NCBI GenBank assembly: GCA_963698275.1
Contig: CAVOQE010000009.1
Coordinates: 248,001 to 312,000 of the forward strand
Direction of reading: 5' to 3'
Length of the DNA: 64,000 nucleotides
Source: Anderseniella sp963698275
GTDB taxonomy: Bacteria; Pseudomonadota; Alphaproteobacteria; Rhizobiales; Aestuariivirgaceae
Below the pieces are notes generated by a model. The model saw only the letters and a program-made list of their open reading frames with translations, had not been told where the DNA came from and searched no databases. Positions within the stretch are counted from its first letter, which is position 1, and every line of letters starts with the position of its first letter. Positions 52,162 through 60,546 of the stretch are shown one piece after another. A program made the translations under genes and the position numbers.

Positions 52162-54053
52162 ACCTGCTTCGCCAGCTTACCCATCAGGACCAGTTCGCAG
52201 GCAATTGCCTCGACTTCCCGGCCAATGGGCCGGTCATCATCCAGAAACGCCGACAGGGCTCTTATCTGCTGATGAGCGACTGCCAGGCGCGGTGCCACGC
52301 CGTCAGGCGCTGCAAGGTCGAGCGCCTGGGCACCGGCCAGCAACTCATAGGCCAGCAGGTAGCTCAGTTGCTCGCACAACTGCATCAGTTTCGATGCCGC
52401 CAGCGGGGTGAATGTAGCCGCGTCTTCCACGCCACCCGCATTGAAACTGGGGATGACGGGCACCGGACTGGCAAGATGGATGATGTTGGCCCGCAAGGCT
52501 TCAACAGGCTTGAGCAATGGCCCGAAACCGGCCCGGTCCGTTGCCGCAGATGACAGCAAGGGGGCAAGGCCCGATATCTCCGGTGTGCACAGCCGTTGGA
52601 TGCGCGATACCGCGTCATTGGCGAGAACCGCCAGGGTCCGCGCTGTTACATCAAGGGCCTGGCTTAGCCACGGTGTGTGGTAATTGCCGGTCGAGACGAT
52701 CCTGTCTTCTGCCAGCAGCACCGCGGGGTTATCGGGTGCATGATTGATTTCGACATCAATGGCGGCCTCCAGCACGTCCAGAGCCGCATATACGGCGCCA
52801 TGGGTCTGGATGATCGAGCGCAGTGAAATCGGATCCTGCAGCCGGCGTGCGGTGCCGTCCTGCATCAGGGCGCTGCCGTCCAGCAGGTCGCGAAAGGCTT
52901 TGGCGGTTTCAACCTGGCCTGCCTGCGGCCTGAGCCCGGCAGCAGCACAGCTGAGTGGTGATATATTGGCCCTGAACCCTTCCATGACCAGGGCTGCCGA
53001 TATGTTGGCGGCATCCAGCACGGTGCGGGCAGAGCGTGCCGCCAGGCAGGCGAACGAGGCTGAATGGGCCTGATTGTTGCACAGGACCAGCCCGTCTTTC
53101 GGCCCGAGCTTCAGCGGTTTCAGACCTGCCTTGCGCAAGGCATCGGCTGCCGACATGCGCTCGCCGTCAAAAACCGCCTCACCTTCTCCCATCAAGGCGT
53201 GCGGGACCGCCGCCATGACGACAAGGTCTCCGGCACCAATGGATCCGGTTGCAGGCATGACCGGTGTAACACCGGTATTCAGCGCGTCCAGCAGCGCATC
53301 TGCAACAGCCGCGCTCGCGCCGGCCTCACCGCTCAACAGGGTGTTCAGCCGCACCAGCATGGCAGCACGTGCCGCCGAAACCGGCAACGGCTGGCCAATG
53401 GCCTGCGCCCGGCCACGCACCATTTTGGTCGAGAATTCCGCTGCTTCATCCACCGACAGCATCTCGGTTGCCCGCACACCCAAACCGGTATTCAAGCCAT
53501 AAGCCGGGATATTGTCGTTGAAGTACCGGTCAACGACAGCTCGCCCGGCGGCCATACGCTGACGGCACTGCTTGGCAATCTCAACCTTGCGGCCATCGAC
53601 AGCAACAGCCTGCACATCGGCAATCTTCAATGTCCGGCCGGTCAGCAGCAACGGTGTGTAGGATCCATCCGAGACAGCCGTCCCGGCCATAAGCCGGGCC
53701 AGATCGACCACAGCGCGCTGATGCGTACCGGTCATGATCTGCTTGCCGGCCTGTGTCGCTTCCACCTCAAATGTCAGCCGGCGGCCATCAACCCCGATCA
53801 GTTCCGCAGCAACATCGACCGGCAGGTTCGGGGTTGCTGCGCCAACATGCTGCATGTCGAAACCCACGCCGACACTCGCCTCGCCGTCGTCAAAAAACTG
53901 GCCGGATGCATGATGACACGCCATTTCGAGATAGCCGATGGTGGCCGGCGACGACACGACATCGACACCGGTATTGCCCAGCGCAGACGCCAGGTCAGAC
54001 GGTGTTGGATACACCTGTCCCTTGTATGAGATGCCGGGCGTCGCTGGTTTCAT
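52152..54053 (-). CDS. Fusion of FlK-like hotdog thioesterase and HAL/PAL-fold lyase lacking the MIO serine
   Basis: 633 residues. Residues 28-125 match FlK (fluoroacetyl-CoA thioesterase) closely: YLEMACHHA with Glu43, QHVGAATPNLPVDVAAEL with His69, GRRLTFEVEA, and TGTHQRAVVDL; Ser35 takes the place of the FlK catalytic Thr. From about 135 the protein is an ammonia-lyase fold: PAYGLNTGLGVRATEML (Tyr185), LCNNQAHSASFACLAAR, QDPISLRSIIQTHGAVY, INHAPDNPAVLL, STGNYHTPWLSQALD. The cofactor motif, normally GSxGASGDL, reads GSIGAGDL (270-277), so the serine needed to form the MIO ring is absent. It therefore cannot be a standard MIO ammonia-lyase. Start overlaps the Popeye-like gene by 4 bp. Confidence 0.88.
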   Translation of the reverse strand: MKPATPGISYKGQVYPTPSDLASALGNTGVDVVSSPATIGYLEMACHHASGQFFDDGEASVGVGFDMQHVGAATPNLPVDVAAELIGVDGRRLTFEVEATQAGKQIMTGTHQRAVVDLARLMAGTAVSDGSYTPLLLTGRTLKIADVQAVAVDGRKVEIAKQCRQRMAAGRAVVDRYFNDNIPAYGLNTGLGVRATEMLSVDEAAEFSTKMVRGRAQAIGQPLPVSAARAAMLVRLNTLLSGEAGASAAVADALLDALNTGVTPVMPATGSIGAGDLVVMAAVPHALMGEGEAVFDGERMSAADALRKAGLKPLKLGPKDGLVLCNNQAHSASFACLAARSARTVLDAANISAALVMEGFRANISPLSCAAAGLRPQAGQVETAKAFRDLLDGSALMQDGTARRLQDPISLRSIIQTHGAVYAALDVLEAAIDVEINHAPDNPAVLLAEDRIVSTGNYHTPWLSQALDVTARTLAVLANDAVSRIQRLCTPEISGLAPLLSSAATDRAGFGPLLKPVEALRANIIHLASPVPVIPSFNAGGVEDAATFTPLAASKLMQLCEQLSYLLAYELLAGAQALDLAAPDGVAPRLAVAHQQIRALSAFLDDDRPIGREVEAIACELVLMGKLAKQVYL

Positions 54054-54808
54054 GGAACGCTGGCTCCGGGCTTGGGGTCATCTTTCTTGACCGGATCGCC
54101 GGGCGGTGACGGGCTTATCACACCACCTGAATCCTGGATGAACTTGTTGGACCGCACCAGCTTGTCGCGCATGTTGCGGGCAAAGCTGCCTTCAAGCGCC
54201 ACACCGATTTCGGTGTTCTTCTTCACCAGTTCGCGCAGTTGATCTGCCTCGATGGCCCAATATCTTGCGGCCTTGTTGACCTTGACGGTTGCACTTGCCG
54301 GTTCACCGCGCAGGGCCGTCATCTCGCCAATGAATGCGCCAGGCTCGCACACCGCCACGGCGCGGCCCCCGGAGATCACCAGCGCCTGGCCGGATGCAAG
54401 ATACACAAGATGACTGACAGGCTGGCCTTCCGTTGTCAGTTCCGTGCCGGTTTCACCGGATATCCAGATACCACGATTAAGCAGCTTGCGGCGATCGGAC
54501 AGCGCCAGGCTGGGCAGGTGGTTTTTCATGAAAACCGTTTCTTCCTCGGAGAACCGCGCCGAGCGGTTCTGATGCCAGGTGATGGCGAGCTGCACCGCGT
54601 TGACCACCACAAGCAGGCTTTCCCAGAACACGCCTATGGGATCTTTCAGCCACAACAGCGCATAGGCGATGGCGACGATTGCAGACAGGATAACAAATAT
54701 CCGCAACAGGAACATGCGCCGCATGAGCATCGACACGACCAGCAGCAAATAGGCAAAGTGCCCAACCATTCCGCCGGTGGAGAAGGCTGATTCAAGTGTC
54801 AGTTCCAC
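54050..54808 (-). CDS. Popeye-like membrane protein with cyclic-nucleotide-binding domain
   Basis: 252 residues from a GTG at 54808; an internal ATG at 54769 is the alternative. Three membrane helices in the first 85 residues (HFAYLLLVVSMLM, IFVILSAIVAIAYALLWL, ESLLVVVNAVQLAITW), then a CNB-type barrel at about 110-215 with LVYLASGQALVISGGRAVAVCEPGAFIGEMTALRGEPASATVKV. The phosphate-binding cassette has GEMTALRGEPASATV, close to the canonical FGE(L)AL(x)RxAT pattern. This three-helix plus cNMP design is that of Popeye-domain proteins. It is co-translated with the hotdog-lyase fusion. A basic, Pro-rich tail ends the protein. Confidence 0.82.
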   Translation of the reverse strand: MELTLESAFSTGGMVGHFAYLLLVVSMLMRRMFLLRIFVILSAIVAIAYALLWLKDPIGVFWESLLVVVNAVQLAITWHQNRSARFSEEETVFMKNHLPSLALSDRRKLLNRGIWISGETGTELTTEGQPVSHLVYLASGQALVISGGRAVAVCEPGAFIGEMTALRGEPASATVKVNKAARYWAIEADQLRELVKKNTEIGVALEGSFARNMRDKLVRSNKFIQDSGGVISPSPPGDPVKKDDPKPGASVP

Positions 54809-54861
54809 AAAACATACCAGTCAAAAAATATTCTCAACCCAATCAAACGATTGCTCACCAG

Positions 54862-55896
54862 TTATAGGCAAGACGCCACATCAATCCAGCACCGTTTTTC
54901 CGTTGACAGATAAGCCGCCCGTTCAACCCGCTGCACCACCAGATAATCCGACGCCTCGTTTTCCAGTTCAGCCCCGTCCAGCATGTGGCCGGCGACATGG
55001 GCACACAGGTTGAACACGCAATCACCGCCAAACACCGTGTCAACGAAATCACACGGAACCTGTGTTTCCGCCATGCTGCCGTGCTTGCGCAACCATAGCT
55101 CTCCCTGGCCTGAAAGTCTTAAAGTCGCATCAGAGCCCTCGATCAGCATTTCACCCATGGTGCGGCGGGTATTGTCGGCAGCATGATCAGCCAGCCTGTT
55201 GCCGTCCAGCACGCCGCGAACCCCGTTCGGCAGGTCGAATATGACAATACCGGCATCTTCTCCGGCGATGACCGGATTGAGGCGCCGCAGGTCTGCCAGA
55301 ACCGCCGTCGGGTTGCCGAACAGATAGCGGAAAGTATCAATCCAGTGCACGCCGGTTTCATGGATCAGCAGTTGCGGCATCTTCTGGAAATACGGTTGCC
55401 GCGCCAGATAGGCATCCGGGCCCTGCCCGTCACCGGGACGCAGGCGATAGGTGATCTGGTAGACCTGCCCCAGCGCCTTTTCCTCGAGCAGCTGCCTGGT
55501 CTTGCGATACCAGGGCTGGAAGCGAAAGTTTTCATGCACGGCAATGAAGCGCCCGGCTTCTTGCGACAAGGCTACTGCCTCAGTTGCCTCGTCCGGTGTC
55601 CGGCAGAACGGTTTCTGGCAGATCACTGCAACCTTGTTGTCCATGCAGATCCGGATAACAGCCAGGTGTGACGGCGGCGGCGTGACGATGTCCACAAGGT
55701 CAGGTTGTGTATCCGCCAGCATGTCGGCCACATCCGTATAGGCAGCAACGTCATGCATTTTCGCAGCCGCTTCGGCTGCCTCGGCGTTCATGTCACAGAT
55801 GCCGGCCAGTTCGACACGCTCGATGCGCATCCAGGCTTCATGATGCAGTTGCGCGAAATACCCCGCACCGACCACGGCCACCTTCAAGCTGTTCAT
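54862..55896 (-). CDS. Gfo/Idh/MocA family NAD(P)-dependent sugar oxidoreductase
   Basis: 344 residues from ATG 55896 (MNSLKVAVVGAGYFAQLHHEAWMRI). The Rossmann motif GAGYFAQLHH, the catalytic-lysine motif VICQKPFCRTPDEA (EKP-type, here QKP) and a C-terminal sheet domain with LLIHETGVHWIDTFRYLFG (conserved D/H region). Probably a sugar or cyclitol 1-dehydrogenase that supplies a lactone to the SMP-30 protein encoded just upstream, with which it overlaps by 4 bp. The Gln in place of Glu in the EKP motif is a small departure. Confidence 0.88.
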   Translation of the reverse strand: MNSLKVAVVGAGYFAQLHHEAWMRIERVELAGICDMNAEAAEAAAKMHDVAAYTDVADMLADTQPDLVDIVTPPPSHLAVIRICMDNKVAVICQKPFCRTPDEATEAVALSQEAGRFIAVHENFRFQPWYRKTRQLLEEKALGQVYQITYRLRPGDGQGPDAYLARQPYFQKMPQLLIHETGVHWIDTFRYLFGNPTAVLADLRRLNPVIAGEDAGIVIFDLPNGVRGVLDGNRLADHAADNTRRTMGEMLIEGSDATLRLSGQGELWLRKHGSMAETQVPCDFVDTVFGGDCVFNLCAHVAGHMLDGAELENEASDYLVVQRVERAAYLSTEKRCWIDVASCL

Positions 55897-56903
55897 CGAA
55901 CAAGATCCTTGGCCTGCAGCAAAGGCGTGATGTCTGCATTCCAGTGGGGCAGCGGATGACCGGCAACCGGCATGGCAAACGATGCAATACTGTCTCCCAG
56001 CAGACACCCGAGATAGGCGGTCTTCAGATCCGCACCGCCAAAAGCCAGATTGGAAATATTGCGCAATCGTTGCGATTTGACACCATCAAGATGCGGCCTG
56101 CCCATGTCATTTGCCTGGTAGGCTGCTTCCACCCAGGCCAGGTGGCCCGGATCGACATCTTCAAGCCAGATCGTCTGCTGCCCGTCTGCTGCAACGCGAA
56201 CCACACAATTGGAGACAATGGAGGTCACCCACGCAGTACCGGCCACATCGAACGCCAGGCCATCGGGAAATATCCCGGCACCAAACTCGCACACGGTCTC
56301 ACGCTTGCCGAGCTTGCCTCTTCCCGTCACCTTGAACCGTGACAACCTGCGAACGAAGGTTTCGTTGACATAGAGCCATCGCCCTGACGGGTGCAGCATG
56401 CACTCATTGGTGTATCCGAGACCGTCAGCGGCAATGCGCGGCGCACCACGATAGGGAATATGCACAATGAAGCCGTCATCCACATCCTTGCGATAGCCAA
56501 GCGCGCGCGGCACACGGCGGGTTGATACTGTCAGGAACAATCCACTGCCCCCGTCCGAGATCACAAAATTGCACGGCGGCAGCTTTTGCCCGTCCACTTC
56601 ATCCAGTACGGTTTCTGTCGTCCCGTCCGGGCGCAGCCTGAACAGGCCACCGGCTTCATCTCCAAGGTGGGCCAGCAGAACATTGCCACCGCTTTCCAGG
56701 GCAATTCCGTTTGGCCTCAGCGGATCGTTTTCCGAACGGTCAACGGCAAGATGTCTGATCGACCCGCCATGCGGCGCAACAAGGCTGACACCGCCGGCGC
56801 CGGTCCAGTCAGGCACGATCAGCAATCCGGACGAGTGCGCCAACACACACTCAGGCCGCTTCAGCCCGGAACCTATGAAATCGATGTCGGCAAGATCGAT
56901 CAT
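55893..56903 (-). CDS. SMP-30/gluconolactonase family lactonase
   Basis: 336 residues from ATG 56903 (MIDLADIDFIGSG). Six-bladed beta-propeller features: LRPNGIALESGGNVLLAHLGDEAGGLFRL, YTNECMLHPSGRWLYVNETF, FPDGLAFDVAGTAWVTSI. The metal-site Asn and Asp fall in PNGIAL, TNEC and FPDGLAFD. It likely opens a sugar-acid lactone in the cytosol. It sits between the dehydratase gene (13 bp) and the Gfo/Idh/MocA gene (4-bp overlap). Confidence 0.87.
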   Translation of the reverse strand: MIDLADIDFIGSGLKRPECVLAHSSGLLIVPDWTGAGGVSLVAPHGGSIRHLAVDRSENDPLRPNGIALESGGNVLLAHLGDEAGGLFRLRPDGTTETVLDEVDGQKLPPCNFVISDGGSGLFLTVSTRRVPRALGYRKDVDDGFIVHIPYRGAPRIAADGLGYTNECMLHPSGRWLYVNETFVRRLSRFKVTGRGKLGKRETVCEFGAGIFPDGLAFDVAGTAWVTSIVSNCVVRVAADGQQTIWLEDVDPGHLAWVEAAYQANDMGRPHLDGVKSQRLRNISNLAFGGADLKTAYLGCLLGDSIASFAMPVAGHPLPHWNADITPLLQAKDLVR

Positions 56904-56916
56904 GCTGGTCCCGACC

Positions 56917-58695
56917 CTAGTGACTTTCGCGCGGAATTTCTGCGCCTGACTTGCCCACCAGAAAATCCAGATCACAACCGGTATCGGCCTGCATGATGTG
57001 ATCTTCATGCAGTTTGGCATAGCCGCGCGCCGGGCTTTCCAGCGGCACCCACTCGGCTTTGCGCGCAGCAAGTTCTGCATCGGACACATCGAGGTGCAGT
57101 CTGCGCCCTGTCACATCCAGTTCGATCATGTCGCCCTCCCGCACCAGCGCCAGCAGGCCGCCTGCGGCAGCTTCGGGTGCAACGTGCAGCACGACGGTAC
57201 CGTAAGCGGTACCGGACATGCGCGCGTCTGATATCCGCACCATGTCGGTGACACCCTTCTTGAGCAGCTTTGCCGGCAGCGCCATATTGCCGACTTCGGA
57301 CATTCCCGGATAACCCTTGGGACCGCAGTTCTTCAACACCATGATCGAGTTTTCATCAATGTCGAGCTTGGGGTCATCAACCCGTGCCTTGTAATCGTCG
57401 ATGTCTTCAAACACCACAGCCCTGCCCTTGTGCTGCATCAGGTCCGCGGTCGCGGCAGACGGTTTCAGAACCGCGCCGGACGGGGACAGGTTGCCGCGCA
57501 ACACGGCAATGCCGCCATTTTCCTTGAACGGTTTTTCAAAGCCATGAATCACATCGCGGTTATAACAGGTCGCATCCTTGATATTTGCCCATTGCGTCTT
57601 GCCGTTCACGGTCTTGGCCGACTTGTGCAGAAGCCCGTTTTCAGCCAGTTCCTTCATCACCACAGGCAGACCGCCGGCATAGAAGAAATCCTCCATCAGG
57701 TATTTGCCGGACGGCATCAGGTTGACCAGGCACGGCACGTCCTGGCCGAACTTGTCCCAGTCATCCAGCGAAACCTTGATGCCCATGCGCCCGGCGATGG
57801 CCAGCAGGTGGACAACGGCATTCGTTGATCCGCCAATGGCGCCATTGACCCGGATGGCGTTTTCAAACGCCTTGCGGGTGAGGATTTTCGACATGCGCAA
57901 ATCCTCATCCACCATCTCGACAATGCGCCGCCCAACCATGTGCGCCAGCACGTTGCGGCGCGAATCAGCCGCCGGAATGGCCGCATTGGACGGCAGTCCG
58001 AGGCCCAGCGATTCCACCATCGAGGCCATTGTCGATGCTGTTCCCATGGTCATGCAGTGACCGACCGAGCGCGACATGCAGGCTTCCGCCTCGGTCATCT
58101 GATCGAACGTCATGGTGCCGGCCTTCTGGCGTTCGACGAACTTCCACACATGGGTCCCCGAGCCGATGGTTTCCTCGCCATAACGGCCATTGAGCATCGG
58201 CCCGCCCGACAGAACCAGCGTCGGCAGGTCACACGATGCCGCCCCCATGATCAGCGCCGGTGTGGTCTTGTCGCATCCGACCAGCAGCACCACGCCATCG
58301 ATCGGATTGGCGCGGATCGATTCCTCAACGTCCATCGAGACAAGATTGCGGAACATCATCGTGGTCGGCCGCATCAGCGTTTCACCCAGCGAGGTGACCG
58401 GAAACTCCACCGGGAAACCGCCGGCTTCATAAATGCCACGCTTCACCCGCTCAGCCAGCACCCTGAAGTGCGCGTTGCATGGCGTCAGCTCCGACCAGGT
58501 ATTGCAGATGCCGATCACCGGCCGGCCATCAAACAGATGGTGCGGCAGGCCCTGGTTCTTCATCCAGCTGCGATGATGAAACCCGTCCATGCCCTTCTGG
58601 CCGAACCAGTGTTTCGAGCGGCCTTTCGGGGCCAGGGGATCCTTGTCCGACTTGGACGCCAGCGACTTGCCGCGATAAACCGTTTTCCTAGCCAT
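56917..58695 (-). CDS. IlvD/Edd family sugar-acid dehydratase
   Basis: 592 residues from ATG 58695, with AGGA 7 bp upstream. Fe-S/Mg motifs of the family: GICNTWSELTPCNAHF, VGCDKTTPALIMGA, GHCMTMGTASTM, and C-terminal ISDARMSGTAYGTVVLH. The variant AACNxH-type segments and length match the pentonate branch (L-arabinonate/D-xylonate dehydratase) rather than dihydroxy-acid dehydratase. It would turn an aldonate into a 2-keto-3-deoxy acid. It overlaps the epimerase-like gene by 8 bp. Confidence 0.9.
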   Translation of the reverse strand: MARKTVYRGKSLASKSDKDPLAPKGRSKHWFGQKGMDGFHHRSWMKNQGLPHHLFDGRPVIGICNTWSELTPCNAHFRVLAERVKRGIYEAGGFPVEFPVTSLGETLMRPTTMMFRNLVSMDVEESIRANPIDGVVLLVGCDKTTPALIMGAASCDLPTLVLSGGPMLNGRYGEETIGSGTHVWKFVERQKAGTMTFDQMTEAEACMSRSVGHCMTMGTASTMASMVESLGLGLPSNAAIPAADSRRNVLAHMVGRRIVEMVDEDLRMSKILTRKAFENAIRVNGAIGGSTNAVVHLLAIAGRMGIKVSLDDWDKFGQDVPCLVNLMPSGKYLMEDFFYAGGLPVVMKELAENGLLHKSAKTVNGKTQWANIKDATCYNRDVIHGFEKPFKENGGIAVLRGNLSPSGAVLKPSAATADLMQHKGRAVVFEDIDDYKARVDDPKLDIDENSIMVLKNCGPKGYPGMSEVGNMALPAKLLKKGVTDMVRISDARMSGTAYGTVVLHVAPEAAAGGLLALVREGDMIELDVTGRRLHLDVSDAELAARKAEWVPLESPARGYAKLHEDHIMQADTGCDLDFLVGKSGAEIPRESH

Positions 58696-59674
58696 GATCA
58701 TAATCCTCGATGTAGTGATGCACGATATCGTCCAGTGAGTTGTCTTTCGGCAGCCCCAGCGCCAGCGCCCGGGCATCATCGGTGGCCACCGGCCATGACC
58801 TGACAATGGCCTCGATAAACGGATCGGGCTCCACCGTGATCTCGCCCAGTTTGCGGTTATGAGCCACGCGCTTCAAGGCATCCACCATTTCGGCAACCGT
58901 TACATCCATGGACGGCAGCGATACAGCGCGATCATCGCCCAGCTTCTCTGCCGGAAGTTCATGCAACGCCAGTATGCCTTCAACAATGTTACGGTACCCC
59001 AGAACCGGCATCACGGTTTCCAGCTTGACCGGCAAGGCGCACGGCTCACCTTTCAGCGGTTCGCGGAATACGCCTGAGGCAAACGACGACGCTGCCGCAT
59101 TGGGAGCGCCGGGACGTACTATAACCGTAGGCAAGCGCGCCGACCGGCCGTCCAGAAAGCCCTTGCGCGTATAGTCATTGATCAGCAGTTCGCAACACGC
59201 CTTGGTCATGCCGTAGGTGGTCTGCGGTGTCTGCTTGCCGTGATCACCCACTACATCCGGCATATGGTCACCCCCGAACACCGCGATGGACGAGGCAAAC
59301 ACCAGCCGCGGTGTGGAAGCCCTGGCCCGAAGCGCCTCGAATATGTTCATGCCGCCGGTCAGGTTGACGCGGATGGCCAGGTCGAAATCCTTTTCGCCAC
59401 CACCTGACACAACCGACGCCAGATGAAACACCGAAATGTCATCCCGGTCGATCAACCCGTCAATGGTCGCCTTGTCGGATATGTCCCCGGCCACCAATGT
59501 CACCTGGCCGTCAAGCTGCATCGGCAGCGGATCGGGTGCCATCACATCGAACAGCACGACCTCGTCGACCGGGGTTTGGGTTCCGTCCGAACCTGCCAGC
59601 GTGCCCTTGTCAATAATACGCCGCGCCAGGCGCGCACCAACAAACCCGGTACCACCGGTGATAACAACTTTCAT
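58688..59674 (-). CDS. denD: NAD-dependent epimerase/dehydratase, D-erythronate dehydrogenase-like
   Basis: 328 residues. Extended SDR fold: VVITGGTGFVGARLARRI, FHLASVVSGGGEKDFDLAIRVNLTGGMNIFEA, and the YGMTKACCELLINDY (YxxxK) active site with FASSIAVFG. The EKDFDLGxxVN-type motif and RPGAPNAAASSFASGVFREPL strongly resemble DenD. DenD oxidises D-erythronate at C2 or C3. Whether the substrate here is erythronate or the cluster's sugar acid is open. First gene of the minus-strand operon, divergent from an SDR gene. Confidence 0.82.
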   Translation of the reverse strand: MKVVITGGTGFVGARLARRIIDKGTLAGSDGTQTPVDEVVLFDVMAPDPLPMQLDGQVTLVAGDISDKATIDGLIDRDDISVFHLASVVSGGGEKDFDLAIRVNLTGGMNIFEALRARASTPRLVFASSIAVFGGDHMPDVVGDHGKQTPQTTYGMTKACCELLINDYTRKGFLDGRSARLPTVIVRPGAPNAAASSFASGVFREPLKGEPCALPVKLETVMPVLGYRNIVEGILALHELPAEKLGDDRAVSLPSMDVTVAEMVDALKRVAHNRKLGEITVEPDPFIEAIVRSWPVATDDARALALGLPKDNSLDDIVHHYIEDYDHG

Positions 59675-59790
59675 ATGACGTTTGCCTCCAACCGCTCTTT
59701 ATTCTGGACGAATTGTGTTCTATGCGGATGCAGAAACCTGCCACATTGTTGGCAAGGCTCAAACCACAAATCCCGCAGGGAGGGAACAAA

Positions 59791-60546
59791 ATGGCAGGTA
59801 AACTCAAGGGAAAGACCGCTTTGGTCACCGCGGCCGGTCAGGGCATCGGCAAAGCGGCCGCCATCGCCATGGCGCGCGAAGGAGCAAAGGTATTTGCAAC
59901 CGATATCAACAAGGATGCCCTGGCCCAGGTGAAACAGGAACAGCGCGGTATCCGCACCTACCTGCTGGACGTCACCAAGCCCCGGCAGGTGACCAAGGTG
60001 GTCGAGCGCGTCGGCCCTGTCGACATCCTATTCAACTGCTCCGGCTTCGTGCATCACGGCACCATTTTGGAATGTGACGATGCCGCGTGGGATTTCTCCT
60101 TCGACCTGAATGTGAAATCCCAGTACCGGATGGCGAAAGCCGTGCTGCCCGGCATGCTGGAAAACGGCGGCGGCTCGATCATCAACATGGCCTCGGTGGC
60201 ATCATCCATCAAAGGCGCGCCGTCGCGTTTCGTCTATGGGGCAACCAAGGCTGCCGTGATCGGCATGACCCGGTCTATCGCCATCGACTTCATCAAACAG
60301 AACATCCGCTGCAACGCCGTTTGCCCCGGCACCATCGACACCCCGTCACTGCGCCAGCGGGTTGAAAAACTGGGTGAGGAAATGGGTGGCTACGACAAGG
60401 CGCGCGAATGGTTCCTGGCACGCCAGCCCACCGGTGCGCTCGCCACGGCCGAGGACGTGGCCGGACTGGTCGTCTATCTTGCGTCCGATGATGCCACGTT
60501 CGTCACCGGGCAAAACCATATCATCGATGGCGGCTGGTCGATTTAA
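59791..60546 (+). CDS. SDR oxidoreductase, 2-keto-3-deoxy-sugar-acid dehydrogenase-like
   Basis: 251 residues from ATG 59791, preceded by GGGAGGG. Classical SDR: LVTAAGQGIGKAAAIAMAREG, DILFNCSGFVHHGT, and catalytic Ser-Tyr-Lys in NMASVASSIKG and YGATKAAVIGMTR. It resembles 2-keto-3-deoxy-L-fuconate dehydrogenases and BDH2-type enzymes. In that route the product of an aldonate dehydratase is oxidised before cleavage, consistent with the dehydratase in the divergent operon. Its 3' end is directly adjacent to the convergent gamma-glutamyltransferase gene. Confidence 0.87.
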   Translation: MAGKLKGKTALVTAAGQGIGKAAAIAMAREGAKVFATDINKDALAQVKQEQRGIRTYLLDVTKPRQVTKVVERVGPVDILFNCSGFVHHGTILECDDAAWDFSFDLNVKSQYRMAKAVLPGMLENGGGSIINMASVASSIKGAPSRFVYGATKAAVIGMTRSIAIDFIKQNIRCNAVCPGTIDTPSLRQRVEKLGEEMGGYDKAREWFLARQPTGALATAEDVAGLVVYLASDDATFVTGQNHIIDGGWSI

